Below, piece after piece: positions 1 through 8,869 of a DNA stretch of 64,000 nucleotides. The DNA lies in the NCBI GenBank assembly GCA_028345195.1, contig JAOMCX010000002.1, positions 62,001 through 126,000 on the forward strand, read 5' to 3'. The notes beneath the pieces are model-generated. The model did not search any database. It worked only from the letters and a program-made list of their open reading frames with translations, and had not been told where the DNA came from. The stretch comes from Candidatus Nitrosopelagicus sp. Lineage in GTDB: Archaea > Thermoproteota > Nitrososphaeria > Nitrososphaerales > Nitrosopumilaceae. Numbering within the stretch: position 1 is the stretch's first letter; the number at the start of each line of letters is the position of its first letter. Made by a program: the position numbers and the translations under genes.

Positions 1-283
1 AAGGATACAAAATATTACAAGAATCATGAATTACAGGTCGCTCTAGATGAGGAATATTTGTAATGTAGTTTCTAGATTCAGCCATTTTTTCTTCACCACG
101 ATGAACGTAACCAGGATCAGGATCTGCATCGACTATGTAATCACCATCAATCTTTACAATAATTCTCATGTGTCCAGAACCAGGATGTTGTGGACCGACA
201 TTTAGTGTCATAATTCTATCGTCTATATTTTCTACCTGTAGACCAGGAGGCATTTTTTTAGTTGGAATTACTTGTTCAGCCAT
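1..283 (-). CDS. nuoD: NADH dehydrogenase-like complex I subunit D (NuoD), partial
   Basis: The N-terminal 94 residues of the 49-kDa subunit of respiratory complex I are present; the rest lies beyond the left edge. The start of the chain contains [14 protein letters not shown] and [16 protein letters not shown], the segments conserved at the N-terminus of NuoD/[NiFe]-hydrogenase large subunits. The ATG lies one base after the nuoC stop region, so the gene is the fourth of an A-B-C-D operon. In the family this subunit, with NuoB, forms the quinone site at the base of the peripheral arm. Function is clear; the length cannot be judged. Confidence 0.93.
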   Translation of the reverse strand, partial: MAEQVIPTKKMPPGLQVENIDDRIMTLNVGPQHPGSGHMRIIVKIDGDYIVDADPDPGYVHRGEEKMAESRNYITNIPHLERPVIHDSCNILYP

Positions 284-284
284 T

Positions 285-1073
285 TTATCTTCCTTTATTC
301 CTAAAGTCCTTTCTTAGTGGAGGTAGATCTGCCCAATCTTCAGGCAATAGTAAACGTCGATTATCAGGATGACTTTCAAAGTAAACTCCAAGCATTTCAA
401 ATATTTCACGTTCATGAAACTCAACACTGTAAAACATATCTCTCAAACTTGGTAATTTTGTAGAATCATTTCCAGGATTGGGATTTTCCTCACGTGGAAC
501 TCTGGTTGCAAGTGCTAAGACTTGTTTTGAATAGGTAGGATCTGTGTAGGAACCCAAGTGGTATACAACGCCAATTTCCTTATCTTCAGGGAAATCAACC
601 CCAGTAACAGATTCTGCATGATCGAAAGGTAAGTTATCTTTGATAAATTGTGCAACTTCGAGAATTTTCTCTTTTTTTACATTTACTCTAGTTCTATTTT
701 CTTTGATATATCCAACTTCTACATCGCCAGTAAATTGACTTGAAATCTTATCAACGAAAGATTTTTCAAATTCAGGTAGAGATTCTTTTTCAGTATCTGT
801 TTTTGAAGGAGGTGCTGCTTTAGGTTTTTCTTCTTTAGGTTTTGATTCCTTTGGTTTTTCTTCTTTAGGTTTTGATTCCTTTGGTTTTTCTTCTTTAGAT
901 TTTTCTTTAACCACTTTTGGTAAAGTTTTGTTAGAACGTGTTGCTAAAGCTTCTTTTGCAAGTTCTTCTCGTCTTGCATTTGCTGCTGCAATAATTGCAT
1001 CACCAATAGCTTTTTCTTCAGATTTTTTCTTATCTTCATCTTTTGAAGTTACTTTTTTTTCAGACTTACTCAT
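285..1073 (-). CDS. nuoC: Complex I subunit C (NuoC) with Lys/Glu-rich N-terminal extension
   Basis: A 262-residue protein. The C-terminal ~160 residues are the 30-kDa subunit of complex I, with the signature [18 protein letters not shown] followed by RRLLLPEDW and PLRKDF. It helps NuoB and NuoD build the peripheral arm. The first ~100 residues are not part of the usual family: they are low-complexity and highly charged, with tandem [12 protein letters not shown]-like units encoded by an exact 30-bp DNA repeat. The extension is probably disordered and cytoplasmic. The ATG start sits about ten bases after nuoB. The core call is certain; the role of the extension is unknown. Confidence 0.93.
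   Translation of the reverse strand: MSKSEKKVTSKDEDKKKSEEKAIGDAIIAAANARREELAKEALATRSNKTLPKVVKEKSKEEKPKESKPKEEKPKESKPKEEKPKAAPPSKTDTEKESLPEFEKSFVDKISSQFTGDVEVGYIKENRTRVNVKKEKILEVAQFIKDNLPFDHAESVTGVDFPEDKEIGVVYHLGSYTDPTYSKQVLALATRVPREENPNPGNDSTKLPSLRDMFYSVEFHEREIFEMLGVYFESHPDNRRLLLPEDWADLPPLRKDFRNKGR
823..898 (-). repeat. 30-bp tandem repeat in nuoC 5' coding region
   Basis: Two identical 30-bp units (823-852 and 853-882) are followed by a partial third (883 to about 898). Each unit keeps the reading frame and encodes ten residues of Lys, Glu, Pro and Ser. Perfect identity of the units points to recent expansion or active slippage, so copy number may differ between strains. Confidence 0.85.
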
Positions 1074-1083
1074 AATTTTTTAC

Positions 1084-1599
1084 CTATCTAGCCTTCATCC
1101 TTTTGATTTTCTCTTGCAACAACATGCATCCTTGAATCAAGGTTTCAGGTCTAGGAGGGCAACCAGGAACATAGACATCAACTGGAAGAATTCCGTCGAT
1201 GCCAGGCAACACATTGTATGAATCAAAGTACAGACCGCCAGTAATTGCGCATGCACCCATGGCAATTACATATTTTGGTTCTGGCATTTGATCATAGACT
1301 AATCTAAGTCTTGGTGCCATTTTTCTTGTGATTGTTCCTTGTACTACGACAAGATCACACTGTCGTAATGATCCAAAAGCTTCGATGATACCGAATCTTT
1401 CTACGTCGTATCTTGGACTCGATGCTGCTCCAAACTCAACACTACAACATGCTGTTTCAATGTGTACTGGCCATAAAGACCACATTCTTCCCCAGTTGAT
1501 TGCCATACCTAATGGTTGATCAACTGCTTTGTACAAAATGTCGCCAAGTTTTCCAACAAACACATTTGCATTTTGTGGTGTAACGAGTTCTTTTAGCAA
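1084..1599 (-). CDS. nuoB: Complex I subunit B (NuoB), Fe-S cluster N2 subunit
   Basis: A 171-residue protein that carries the terminal [4Fe-4S] cluster N2, which passes electrons to quinone. The ligand pattern is visible: the double Cys in ETACCSVEFGA, the Cys in MGACAITGG and the Cys in VPGCPPRPE. Length is normal for the family. The longest frame starts with TTG (L-K-E-L follows). No better ATG precedes the conserved core, so TTG is likely correct, with no obvious ribosome binding site. It lies between nuoA and nuoC in the same orientation. Confidence 0.94.
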   Translation of the reverse strand: MLKELVTPQNANVFVGKLGDILYKAVDQPLGMAINWGRMWSLWPVHIETACCSVEFGAASSPRYDVERFGIIEAFGSLRQCDLVVVQGTITRKMAPRLRLVYDQMPEPKYVIAMGACAITGGLYFDSYNVLPGIDGILPVDVYVPGCPPRPETLIQGCMLLQEKIKRMKAR

Positions 1600-1639
1600 C
1601 TTAGTCCCTCACCTTGATAGTTGTAACTAGTATATAGAA

Positions 1640-2044
1640 TTACCATATGTCTTTCCTCTTTGATTGGTATAACGCGTATGCCATTGCGGCAAACATAATT
1701 CCTAAGAAGGCAATAATTGGTAAAGTTGCAGTTCGTGGAAGGTCTAAAAGAGAGCTACCCCAAGCATACAGGAAAATTGCCATGACATCAAAAATAACGA
1801 ACATTAGAACATATGCATAATATTGCATCATGAAATGAGTTCGACCAGCACCAGATGGGACTTGACCACATTCCATAGGAAGTGTCTTTACAGGATTTGG
1901 TTGTTTCTTGTTTTCAGGAGATATCATTCTAGATACCAAAAGGGCAGGTGCCATTGCGGCACATGCAAAGCCAAACATGAGTAATACATTACTGTATGAT
2001 GCTACACTCTCGCCAACCAAGTTAAACCGACTCCCTTCGGTCAA
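1640..2044 (-). CDS. nuoA: Complex I subunit A (NuoA), membrane
   Basis: A 134-residue protein with three predicted membrane segments (roughly residues 17-40, 75-98 and 104-124). It contains the NuoA hallmark PMECGQVPSGAGR (E-C-G in the loop after helix 1) and YYAYVLMFVIFDVMAIFLY. It links the membrane and peripheral arms of complex I. The frame opens with TTG at 2044-2042; an internal start is possible because the first ~12 residues are not conserved. It is the first gene of the nuo operon; upstream is a divergent peroxiredoxin gene. Confidence 0.92.
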   Translation of the reverse strand: MTEGSRFNLVGESVASYSNVLLMFGFACAAMAPALLVSRMISPENKKQPNPVKTLPMECGQVPSGAGRTHFMMQYYAYVLMFVIFDVMAIFLYAWGSSLLDLPRTATLPIIAFLGIMFAAMAYALYQSKRKDIW

Positions 2045-2132
2045 AATATAAAGCTATAGAGAATTTTTTCGATCAAAATTTGGTTTTTACAAAGTCCTCT
2101 AAATTGATATACGACAATAAATGAGGATTCCT

Positions 2133-2597
2133 ATGGCAGTCAATGTTGGAGATCAAGCACCAAAATTTGAACTAGTTGATGGAGATCTAAAATTTAGATC
2201 CCTAGATGAGTTTAAAGGCAAAAAAGTCGTTATCTCATTTTTCGTTGCAGCCAGTTCTCCAGTATGTGAAGTTGAACTTTGTAAATTCAGAGATTCATTA
2301 AATGATATTTCAGCGCTAGGAGCACAAGTAATTGCAATTAGTAATGACGGACCATTTGCAAATAAGGCATTTGCAGAAAAGAACAATTATAATTTTCCAG
2401 TACTAGGAGATTATACAAGTCAAACAATCAAAGACTATGATATTTTGTTAAAAGATTTGTTACACGTTAAAGATTACAATGCAGCAAAGCGTTCAGTTTT
2501 CATTTTAGATGAAGAACATAAAGTGATTTGGAAATGGGTTTCAGAAGATCCATTGAAAGAACCAGATTACAGTGAAATTATGAACGTTCTAAAATAA
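2133..2597 (+). CDS. Peroxiredoxin (AhpC/TSA family), altered active-site motif
   Basis: A thioredoxin-fold peroxidase of 154 residues from the ATG at 2133; an in-frame ATG four codons upstream (2121) is less like the family N-terminus. The sequence VNVGDQAPKFEL and the later NYNFPVLGDYT, AKRSVFILDEEHKV and WKWVSED are typical of Prx. The peroxidatic Cys is Cys45 in AASSPVC. The usual PxxxTxxC motif reads VxxxSxxC here: the Pro is Val38 and the Thr is Ser42. A second Cys (Cys50) lies five residues on and could be a resolving Cys. The substrate is inferred only as peroxide. It is transcribed divergently from nuoA and convergently to the carboxylase operon. Confidence 0.85.
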   Translation: MAVNVGDQAPKFELVDGDLKFRSLDEFKGKKVVISFFVAASSPVCEVELCKFRDSLNDISALGAQVIAISNDGPFANKAFAEKNNYNFPVLGDYTSQTIKDYDILLKDLLHVKDYNAAKRSVFILDEEHKVIWKWVSEDPLKEPDYSEIMNVLK

Positions 2598-2603
2598 AAC
2601 TAG

Positions 2604-3116
2604 TTATTCAATTTCAGCAATAATATCATTTTTGTTTACAGAATTACCTTCTTTAATTTTGATACCTTTGACTGTACCATCTTTTTGTGCTTTGACAGCA
2701 ACTTGCATCTTCATAGATTCTAAGGTACAAACTGTGTCACCTTTCTTGACTTCAGTACCTTCACCTGCATTTATTGATACAACTTTACCAGGGATTTGAC
2801 TACGCAAAGTAGATTGACCAGCACCAGAATCAGATCCACCGGAGTTTTTGTAAACAATATCATCAAGATGTGAATTCATGTTTACAGACATTGATGAACC
2901 GTCAACAATGAAATTCATCTCAGAAGTTTGACTATCAACATATCTAACTGAATGAAATTCATTATTCAAAACAAATTCCATAACATTTGAATCCATGTTA
3001 AGAATTTTTACAACATATTCATTATCTTTGATCTTAATTTTGTATTCATTCTGTGATAATTTCTCTAAGATTTCACCATCTACAATATCATCAGTATCTT
3101 GAACTTTGTATTTCAT
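2604..3116 (-). CDS. accB: Biotin carboxyl carrier subunit of acetyl-CoA/propionyl-CoA carboxylase
   Basis: A 170-residue biotin carrier. The C-terminal ~75 residues form the biotinyl/lipoyl domain, with QIPGKVVSINAGEGTEVKKG and the biotinylation loop ESMKMQ (modified Lys about 136). The loop has Ser where most carriers have Ala (AMKM). Residues 1-70 form a beta-rich linker domain like that seen in acyl-CoA carboxylase carriers. It is the last gene of a three-gene operon, two bases after the biotin carboxylase stop. In ammonia-oxidising archaea this enzyme carboxylates both acetyl-CoA and propionyl-CoA in the HP/HB cycle. Confidence 0.93.
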   Translation of the reverse strand: MKYKVQDTDDIVDGEILEKLSQNEYKIKIKDNEYVVKILNMDSNVMEFVLNNEFHSVRYVDSQTSEMNFIVDGSSMSVNMNSHLDDIVYKNSGGSDSGAGQSTLRSQIPGKVVSINAGEGTEVKKGDTVCTLESMKMQVAVKAQKDGTVKGIKIKEGNSVNKNDIIAEIE

Positions 3117-3118
3117 TT

Positions 3119-4612
3119 TTACACACTATCCATCTTATTTTTCCAGTTTTGATTTCTGGAATTTTGTGATTGTACTTTACTTTTATAAAATTCAGAATGC
3201 ATTATTGCAGAAGCAATAGCAGGAATTTGTTTGTCTTTTCTATCTTGAATTAGATCTTTTTCTAATTTTTCAATCATTTCAAATCTTTTCAAAAAGTCAG
3301 TTGATAAATTTCCAGTCTTGTATTCTTCAGAATTTAGAATGGTTTTGTATAAAGGAATTGAAGTTTCTACACCCTGAATATCAAAGTCATCTAATGCACT
3401 TAGCATTCTTAATCTAGATTCATCAAATGTTTTTCCCCAAGTACAGAGTTTTGCCATCAAAGAATCATAAAATGGAGATACAGTGCATCCAGGATATAGA
3501 TATGTGTCACATCTAACGCTCGGACCTGAAGGAATTGTAACGTAAGGGACAGGACCAGTTGATGGTGCAAAGTCTAAGAAAGTATCTTCAGCGTTGATTC
3601 TACATTCAATTGCATAACCATTCATTTTCAAATCAGATTGTTTGAATGGTAATGTTTCTCCATTTGCAATATCTAGTTGAAGTTTAACAAAATCTAATCC
3701 AGATACCATTTCAGAGATTGGGTGTTCTACTTGTAATCTTGCATTGATTTCAATGAAATAAAATTCACCAGAATCTGCTCTAAGAAATTCTGCAGTGCCC
3801 AAGTTAGTATAATCAACGGCTTTTGCTGCTTTAACAACTAATTCACCAATTTCTTCTCTTTTTGCATCATCGACTACAGGAGATGGAGTTTGTTCAATTA
3901 ATTTTTGATTTCGTCTCTGAATGGAACATTCTCTCTCAAAGAGATGTACAGTATTACCATGTTTGTCTCTACACATTTGATATTCAATGTGTCGCGTTTT
4001 CTCTAGGAATTTTTCAACAATAATTGCAGATTTTCCAACAGCAGCTATGGATTCAGATGTAACAGTTTCAAAACCTTCCTGTAATTCTTTATCATTAGTA
4101 ACTAATCTAATTCCACGACCTCCACCACCATAAACGGATTTCAAAAGTACAGGATAACCAATATCATTTGCAATTTTTTCTGCTTCATCTGCATCTTTTA
4201 CTAAACCTGGACTTCCAGGTACGGTTGGGACATTAGCATCAAGCATTGCTGCTTTACAACGCATCTTATCACCACAAAGATTCATTGAATCAGCAGAAGG
4301 ACCGATAAAGTTAATTTTATTTTTTTCACATAATCGTGCAAAGTCATCATTTTCTGAAAGAAAACCATAACCAGGATGTACAGCATCGGTACCAGACGAC
4401 AACATGACGTCAAGAATTTTTTCTTGATTAAGATAGCTCTTTGCAGGAGCAGCCTCACCAATGTAATATGACTCGTCAGCAGTTTTTACATGAAGGGAGT
4501 TAACATCTTCATCAGAATAAACTGCCACAGTCTTTATTCCTAAAGCCTTACAAGTTTTCATTACACGAAGGGCAATTTCTCCTCTGTTGGCTATCAGTAC
4601 TTTTTCAATCAT
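3119..4612 (-). CDS. accC: Biotin carboxylase subunit of acetyl-CoA/propionyl-CoA carboxylase
   Basis: A 497-residue ATP-grasp enzyme that carboxylates biotin with bicarbonate and ATP. Visible features are the N-terminal KVLIANRGEIALRV, the Gly-rich ATP loop KSVYGGGGRGIRLV, the catalytic segment EINARLQVEHPISEMVSG and the C-terminal biotin carboxylase domain with YDSLMAKL. Length is typical for a stand-alone subunit. The ORF begins six bases after the stop of the carboxyltransferase gene and is followed by the carrier gene, so the complex is encoded as one transcript. Confidence 0.96.
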   Translation of the reverse strand: MIEKVLIANRGEIALRVMKTCKALGIKTVAVYSDEDVNSLHVKTADESYYIGEAAPAKSYLNQEKILDVMLSSGTDAVHPGYGFLSENDDFARLCEKNKINFIGPSADSMNLCGDKMRCKAAMLDANVPTVPGSPGLVKDADEAEKIANDIGYPVLLKSVYGGGGRGIRLVTNDKELQEGFETVTSESIAAVGKSAIIVEKFLEKTRHIEYQMCRDKHGNTVHLFERECSIQRRNQKLIEQTPSPVVDDAKREEIGELVVKAAKAVDYTNLGTAEFLRADSGEFYFIEINARLQVEHPISEMVSGLDFVKLQLDIANGETLPFKQSDLKMNGYAIECRINAEDTFLDFAPSTGPVPYVTIPSGPSVRCDTYLYPGCTVSPFYDSLMAKLCTWGKTFDESRLRMLSALDDFDIQGVETSIPLYKTILNSEEYKTGNLSTDFLKRFEMIEKLEKDLIQDRKDKQIPAIASAIMHSEFYKSKVQSQNSRNQNWKNKMDSV

Positions 4613-4618
4613 ATCTAA

Positions 4619-6166
4619 TCACAGGTTGATATTTCCATGTTTTCTAGGAAGTTGTTTTTCACGTTTATTGCTGAGCATTTCGAGTGCTTTGATAAGCATT
4701 GGTCGAGTCTCTGCCGGATCAATAACGGTATCTACGGTTCCATTTGATGCTGCAACGTAAGGATTTGCAAATTTCTCGGTAAATTCATCAACTAATTTCT
4801 TTTTTAATTCATCAGGATTATCAGAACTTGCCAATTCTTTTCTATTCATAATTTTTACAGCGCCCTCAGATCCAAGTACAGCAATTTGTGCAGTTGGCCA
4901 TGCATAATTCACATCAGTTCCTAGATTTTTGCTTGACATTGCAATGTATGCACCACCGTATGCTTTTCCAATGACAACTGTAATTTTTGGAACAGTAGCT
5001 TCACAGTAAGAGTATAGTAATTTACTTCCATGACGAATTATTCCATTGTGTTCTTGATTTGAACCCGGCATGTATCCAGGAGTGTCAACTAAAGTAATTA
5101 GTGGAATACCATAACAATCACAGAAACGAATGAAACGTGATGCTTTGTTTGATGAATCAATATCTAATGCACCTGCCAAAAACATTGGTTGATTTGCTAC
5201 AATTCCAACAGTTTTACCATTCATTCTACCAAAACCAACAATAACATTTTGTGCAAATAGTTCATGGATTTCAAAGAATTTGTTATCATCTAAGATTGAA
5301 AGAATAATTTCTTTCATATCATAAGGTTGTAAAGCATCATCAGGTAGAATATTTATTAAATTATTATCTAATCTGTTAGGATCATCAGATGTTGTAACAG
5401 AAGGTGGAGTTTCAGCATTATTTTGTGGAATGTAGGAAAGTAATGTTTTGATATAGTCCATACATTCGTATTCATTTTTAGCTACAAAGTGAGCAACGCC
5501 ACTCTTTGTTCCATGAGTCATTGCACCACCTAATTCATCAAAGGATATTTCTTCTCCAAGAACTGTTTTTACAACATCAGGACCAGTTACAAACATAGTT
5601 CCAGCTTTTTCAACCATTATAACAAAATCAGTCATTGCAGGAGAGTAAACAGCACCACCAGCAGAAGGACCAATACTTGCAGTAATTTGTGGAACTACAC
5701 CAGATGCTAATTGGTTATGATAGAAAATATCTGCAAAACCATCGAGACTTAAGATTCCCTCTTGAATTCTTGCACCACCAGAATCAGCAATTCCAACTAT
5801 TGGACAACCATTTCTAGTTGCATGATCCATTAATTTAGTAATTTTTTTAGCTCCCATCTGACTTAAGGTTCCACCTAAAACAGTGAAATCATATGCAAAA
5901 ACATAGACTTGACGGCCATTGATTTTTCCATAACCACCAACTACACCATCAGTGAAAAATTTCTTTTTCTGCATATCGTAATCAAAATAATGATGTGTAG
6001 TCATTGCATCAAGTTCAACGAAAGTTCCATCATCACAGAGTAGATCAATACGTTCTCTAGCAGTCAGTTTACCCTTTTCATGTTGGGCCTTAATTCTATC
6101 CTGACCACCACCTTGAAGTGAGGTTTTTTTGTTATTCAGATATTCATTTAGTTTATCAGAATGCAT
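4619..6166 (-). CDS. pccB: Carboxyltransferase subunit of acetyl-CoA/propionyl-CoA carboxylase
   Basis: A 515-residue carboxyltransferase that moves CO2 from biotin to acetyl-CoA or propionyl-CoA. The two crotonase-like halves are seen: GKLTARERIDLLCDDGTF at the N-terminus, the oxyanion-hole glycines in GPSAGGAVYSPAM, and in the second half VDTPGYMPGSNQE and GKAYGGAYIAMSSK. It is first in the operon pccB-accC-accB. In organisms with HP/HB fixation the same enzyme makes malonyl-CoA and methylmalonyl-CoA, and these archaea lack fatty acids, which supports a role in carbon fixation. Substrate range is family knowledge, not readable from the sequence. Confidence 0.96.
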   Translation of the reverse strand: MHSDKLNEYLNNKKTSLQGGGQDRIKAQHEKGKLTARERIDLLCDDGTFVELDAMTTHHYFDYDMQKKKFFTDGVVGGYGKINGRQVYVFAYDFTVLGGTLSQMGAKKITKLMDHATRNGCPIVGIADSGGARIQEGILSLDGFADIFYHNQLASGVVPQITASIGPSAGGAVYSPAMTDFVIMVEKAGTMFVTGPDVVKTVLGEEISFDELGGAMTHGTKSGVAHFVAKNEYECMDYIKTLLSYIPQNNAETPPSVTTSDDPNRLDNNLINILPDDALQPYDMKEIILSILDDNKFFEIHELFAQNVIVGFGRMNGKTVGIVANQPMFLAGALDIDSSNKASRFIRFCDCYGIPLITLVDTPGYMPGSNQEHNGIIRHGSKLLYSYCEATVPKITVVIGKAYGGAYIAMSSKNLGTDVNYAWPTAQIAVLGSEGAVKIMNRKELASSDNPDELKKKLVDEFTEKFANPYVAASNGTVDTVIDPAETRPMLIKALEMLSNKREKQLPRKHGNINL

Positions 6167-6226
6167 GTCCGCGATTTCTCGCCCCAGATATCATATATTA
6201 ATTTAAGTTAAACAAAACAAAAATTG

Positions 6227-6544
6227 CTAATTTTTGAGATTTAATAACGAAAATTTCTTTTTAAGAGAGTTTTGATATGTTTCATAAGAATTTCCTAATC
6301 CTTCACATTTTTTACATATGCATAGTTGAGAAACAACTGAACGATCACAATCATCTTGAAATTCACACTGGGAGCACCCAGCAGAGCTATCACATATCAT
6401 ACATTTGAGATCTTCAGTTTCAACACATTTTTCATGTTTTACTCCTAAACCTTTTGACCATAGACCAATTTCATTTACATTGATTTTTTCATTACATACT
6501 ATGCATGTACCATCAAATTTCATTGTAATTTTTCGCCAGCTCAT
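6227..6544 (-). CDS. Small Cys-rich zinc-binding protein downstream of rfcL
   Basis: A 105-residue protein with at least thirteen Cys, many in CxxC pairs: CIVC near the N-terminus with a later HEKC, then CMIC, CSQC, and CICKKC near the C-terminus. The first half resembles a short treble-clef or PARP-type finger (CxxC, then H-x-x-C); the second half looks like another zinc or metal site. No family is recognised. Its ATG overlaps the rfcL stop as ATGA, so it is probably translated with the clamp loader subunit; a DNA-linked role is inference. Confidence 0.7.
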   Translation of the reverse strand: MSWRKITMKFDGTCIVCNEKINVNEIGLWSKGLGVKHEKCVETEDLKCMICDSSAGCSQCEFQDDCDRSVVSQLCICKKCEGLGNSYETYQNSLKKKFSLLNLKN

Positions 6545-7701
6545 TGTAAAAGTTCAATCTCCTTTTCAATTAATTCTTCATACGTTTCTTCAAATTCAAG
6601 TTCAATAGAATCATTTTTCTTCAATGATAAAATAAATGGAAAGAAAAATGTTGCAAAGGTACTATTTGATACATGAAGTTTTTTAGATAATGTTGAACCA
6701 ATAGCTTTGATTTTTGCACCATCCCATCGTAATCTATTCAACAATGGCCAAGAGAGATTATACTGAGTGTATCTAGCAGAAGAATCTTTTTCATAAAGTG
6801 ATAGTAAGATTGAATCAAGATAACGTAGTAATCTCCAATTTTGTGTTTTCATTATTTTTCCATAAAGTAAATCAGCTTCTGAAATAATTTCTAGTGCTTT
6901 AGACATTTTATCTGAAGATAGATTACTAGTAATAATACTTGAATAAAATGCATTAATTTTTTCTCTAGGATCAATTCTTAAAGAGAATAAAACAACTCTT
7001 GCTTCCTCAAGTGATTGTGATTTGAAAAATGCATTTAATCCATCTTCAATGTTTAGAGATTCAAATGATTTTTCAGTATTAGGTTCAAATCCAGTAACTA
7101 ATGCTTGTGCAGAGTTTATCATAGAACGAATATCACCTTTTGAATCAGTAATTAATTTTATCAGTCTTCCAGGATTAATTTTTGCTTTTTCTTTTTCTAA
7201 TATCATATCAAGATATAATTTAAGAAATCTAGGCGACAACGGACTAATCTGCAAAGTTTTTACAACTTTTTTTATTTTCTTCATTTTATCAGAAGAACCA
7301 TAATTGCCAGCAAGTACGATTGGAACGGTTGGTTCTTTTAAGATGTTAATGAGAGCTTCAACTCCTCCATAATCAGAACGCCCATGTATCCCATCTACTT
7401 CATCAATGAAAATCATAGGTTCACCAAGAACAGTTTGATTTCCAAGTACAGGGGTTAGTATTTCTTGAATATTTTTTTTGTTTCTAACATCACTTGCGTT
7501 AAGACTAATCATGTCATATCCAAATTGTTTTCCTGCGAGAAAACACATTGTTGTTTTTCCAATTCCAGGAGGGCCAATCAATAATAGTGGTTTTGTTCCT
7601 TTTTTCCATTTTCCAAACCATTCAACAAATTGTTTTCTAGCATCTTCATTTCCAACCATATCAAAAATATTTTGAGGTCGGTATTTTTCGGACCACATCA
7701 T
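6541..7701 (-). CDS. rfcL: Replication factor C large subunit (clamp loader)
   Basis: An AAA+ ATPase that, with four small RFC subunits, loads PCNA onto primer-template DNA. The protein starts MMWSEKYRPQNIFDM; Walker A is GPPGIGKTTM, Walker B is FIDEVDGI, followed by collar helices. At about 386 residues it is slightly short for archaeal RfcL and has no obvious C-terminal PIP box. A GTG at 7710 overlaps the preceding stop (GTGA) and would add three residues; I chose the ATG at 7701. The small subunit gene is about 33 kb away, unlike the adjacent rfcS-rfcL arrangement in many archaea. Confidence 0.92.
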   Translation of the reverse strand: MMWSEKYRPQNIFDMVGNEDARKQFVEWFGKWKKGTKPLLLIGPPGIGKTTMCFLAGKQFGYDMISLNASDVRNKKNIQEILTPVLGNQTVLGEPMIFIDEVDGIHGRSDYGGVEALINILKEPTVPIVLAGNYGSSDKMKKIKKVVKTLQISPLSPRFLKLYLDMILEKEKAKINPGRLIKLITDSKGDIRSMINSAQALVTGFEPNTEKSFESLNIEDGLNAFFKSQSLEEARVVLFSLRIDPREKINAFYSSIITSNLSSDKMSKALEIISEADLLYGKIMKTQNWRLLRYLDSILLSLYEKDSSARYTQYNLSWPLLNRLRWDGAKIKAIGSTLSKKLHVSNSTFATFFFPFILSLKKNDSIELEFEETYEELIEKEIELLQ

Positions 7702-7706
7702 TTGTA

Positions 7707-8825
7707 TCACTTAGGAAGGTTTTGAGTCAAATCTGACCAGATATTCGCTTCTTGGAGTTTTTTATACCAAAATAGATTATAGTGTTCGACAGTTAGGAAC
7801 AAAAATTCTAAGAATTTTCGATGTGAGAAACTATCTGGGAGTTTTTCAAGATCGGCTCTAGCATCATTAAGATAAGATTCACTGTGATTCATGGTTTCTT
7901 CAAATCCACTCTTTACATCATTCATTTTTAGAGAATAGAACAGTGGCCATGATGGTATTTTTGCAGCTTTATCTCTAATGCTATCTTCAATTTCATTTCC
8001 ACATCCTACAGATTCTGCGGCTTTTGCCATTCCAGTGTAAAAGATATCAGCTAACGGTGCACGATTTAATGCCATGTTTCGACCAGCTGTACCCATAACA
8101 GAACGATATTTCTTGTAACTCTCAACTAATTCTTCTTCGGTAATTGATGTAGGTTTATCTTTTAATTTTGTATCAAGGTATTGTCCAATTCTTGCCTGCT
8201 TGAATCCTTCTTCAAATTCTTTTAGCACATCCTCGCCACCTTTTGAAATTTTTTCTCTTGCGAGTTTTAGAATATATGGATTCATTAGTTTGTAATCATC
8301 AAGATATTCTAGATCCTCATCTTTGTCTACAATTCTATCCATTGGTTCACTAAGATCTATTGCAATTATGTGACCGTCTACAATATCCTCGCGCATGTTA
8401 GTACTTGGATCATCTTTAAAGTAATCAGTTGACGCATCAAAAAGACCATTGAATACAGGAAATGTCATTTTTACAAAATTTGAGTTTAGAATTCTAAGAA
8501 CTCGGTCGTGTAGAGTATCAAAATCAGATAGTTTCGATTTGATAGGGTCTATTTCAGAAGCATTAAGAATAATTTCCGTTGAACCAACTTCTTCTGCAAA
8601 TTTTTGTTGTGTAGTGTTAGGAGATTCATCAGAGTTTATTTGATCAAATAAATTTTTTGCAAATCTTTTAGCAAATTCTGGAAATGTATTTTCTGCTTCT
8701 TCTTTATAGTGATTAAATTGCTTGAAACCTTTTGATTTGAATAAACCTTGTTTTATGATTTGTTTTCCAGGTTTAGTTCCCATTAATGCACTTTTACTGA
8801 AAATTGATTCGTCTTTTCCACTCAC
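7707..8825 (-). CDS. Uncharacterised protein upstream of rfcL
   Basis: A 372-residue, mainly alpha-helical, soluble protein that I do not recognise. There is no signal peptide, membrane segment or metal motif. Notable segments are FPEFAKRFAKNLFDQIN near residue 50 and a C-terminal FSHRKFLEFLFLTVEHYNLFW. It opens with GTG. Its stop overlaps a possible rfcL GTG start (GTGA), so it is likely co-translated with the clamp loader large subunit. A function in replication or repair is suggested only by this coupling. Confidence 0.75.
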   Translation of the reverse strand: MSGKDESIFSKSALMGTKPGKQIIKQGLFKSKGFKQFNHYKEEAENTFPEFAKRFAKNLFDQINSDESPNTTQQKFAEEVGSTEIILNASEIDPIKSKLSDFDTLHDRVLRILNSNFVKMTFPVFNGLFDASTDYFKDDPSTNMREDIVDGHIIAIDLSEPMDRIVDKDEDLEYLDDYKLMNPYILKLAREKISKGGEDVLKEFEEGFKQARIGQYLDTKLKDKPTSITEEELVESYKKYRSVMGTAGRNMALNRAPLADIFYTGMAKAAESVGCGNEIEDSIRDKAAKIPSWPLFYSLKMNDVKSGFEETMNHSESYLNDARADLEKLPDSFSHRKFLEFLFLTVEHYNLFWYKKLQEANIWSDLTQNLPK

Positions 8826-8869
8826 AAAAGATTGTTAACAAATTGCTATTTATGCGTTCAAAGATCTAA

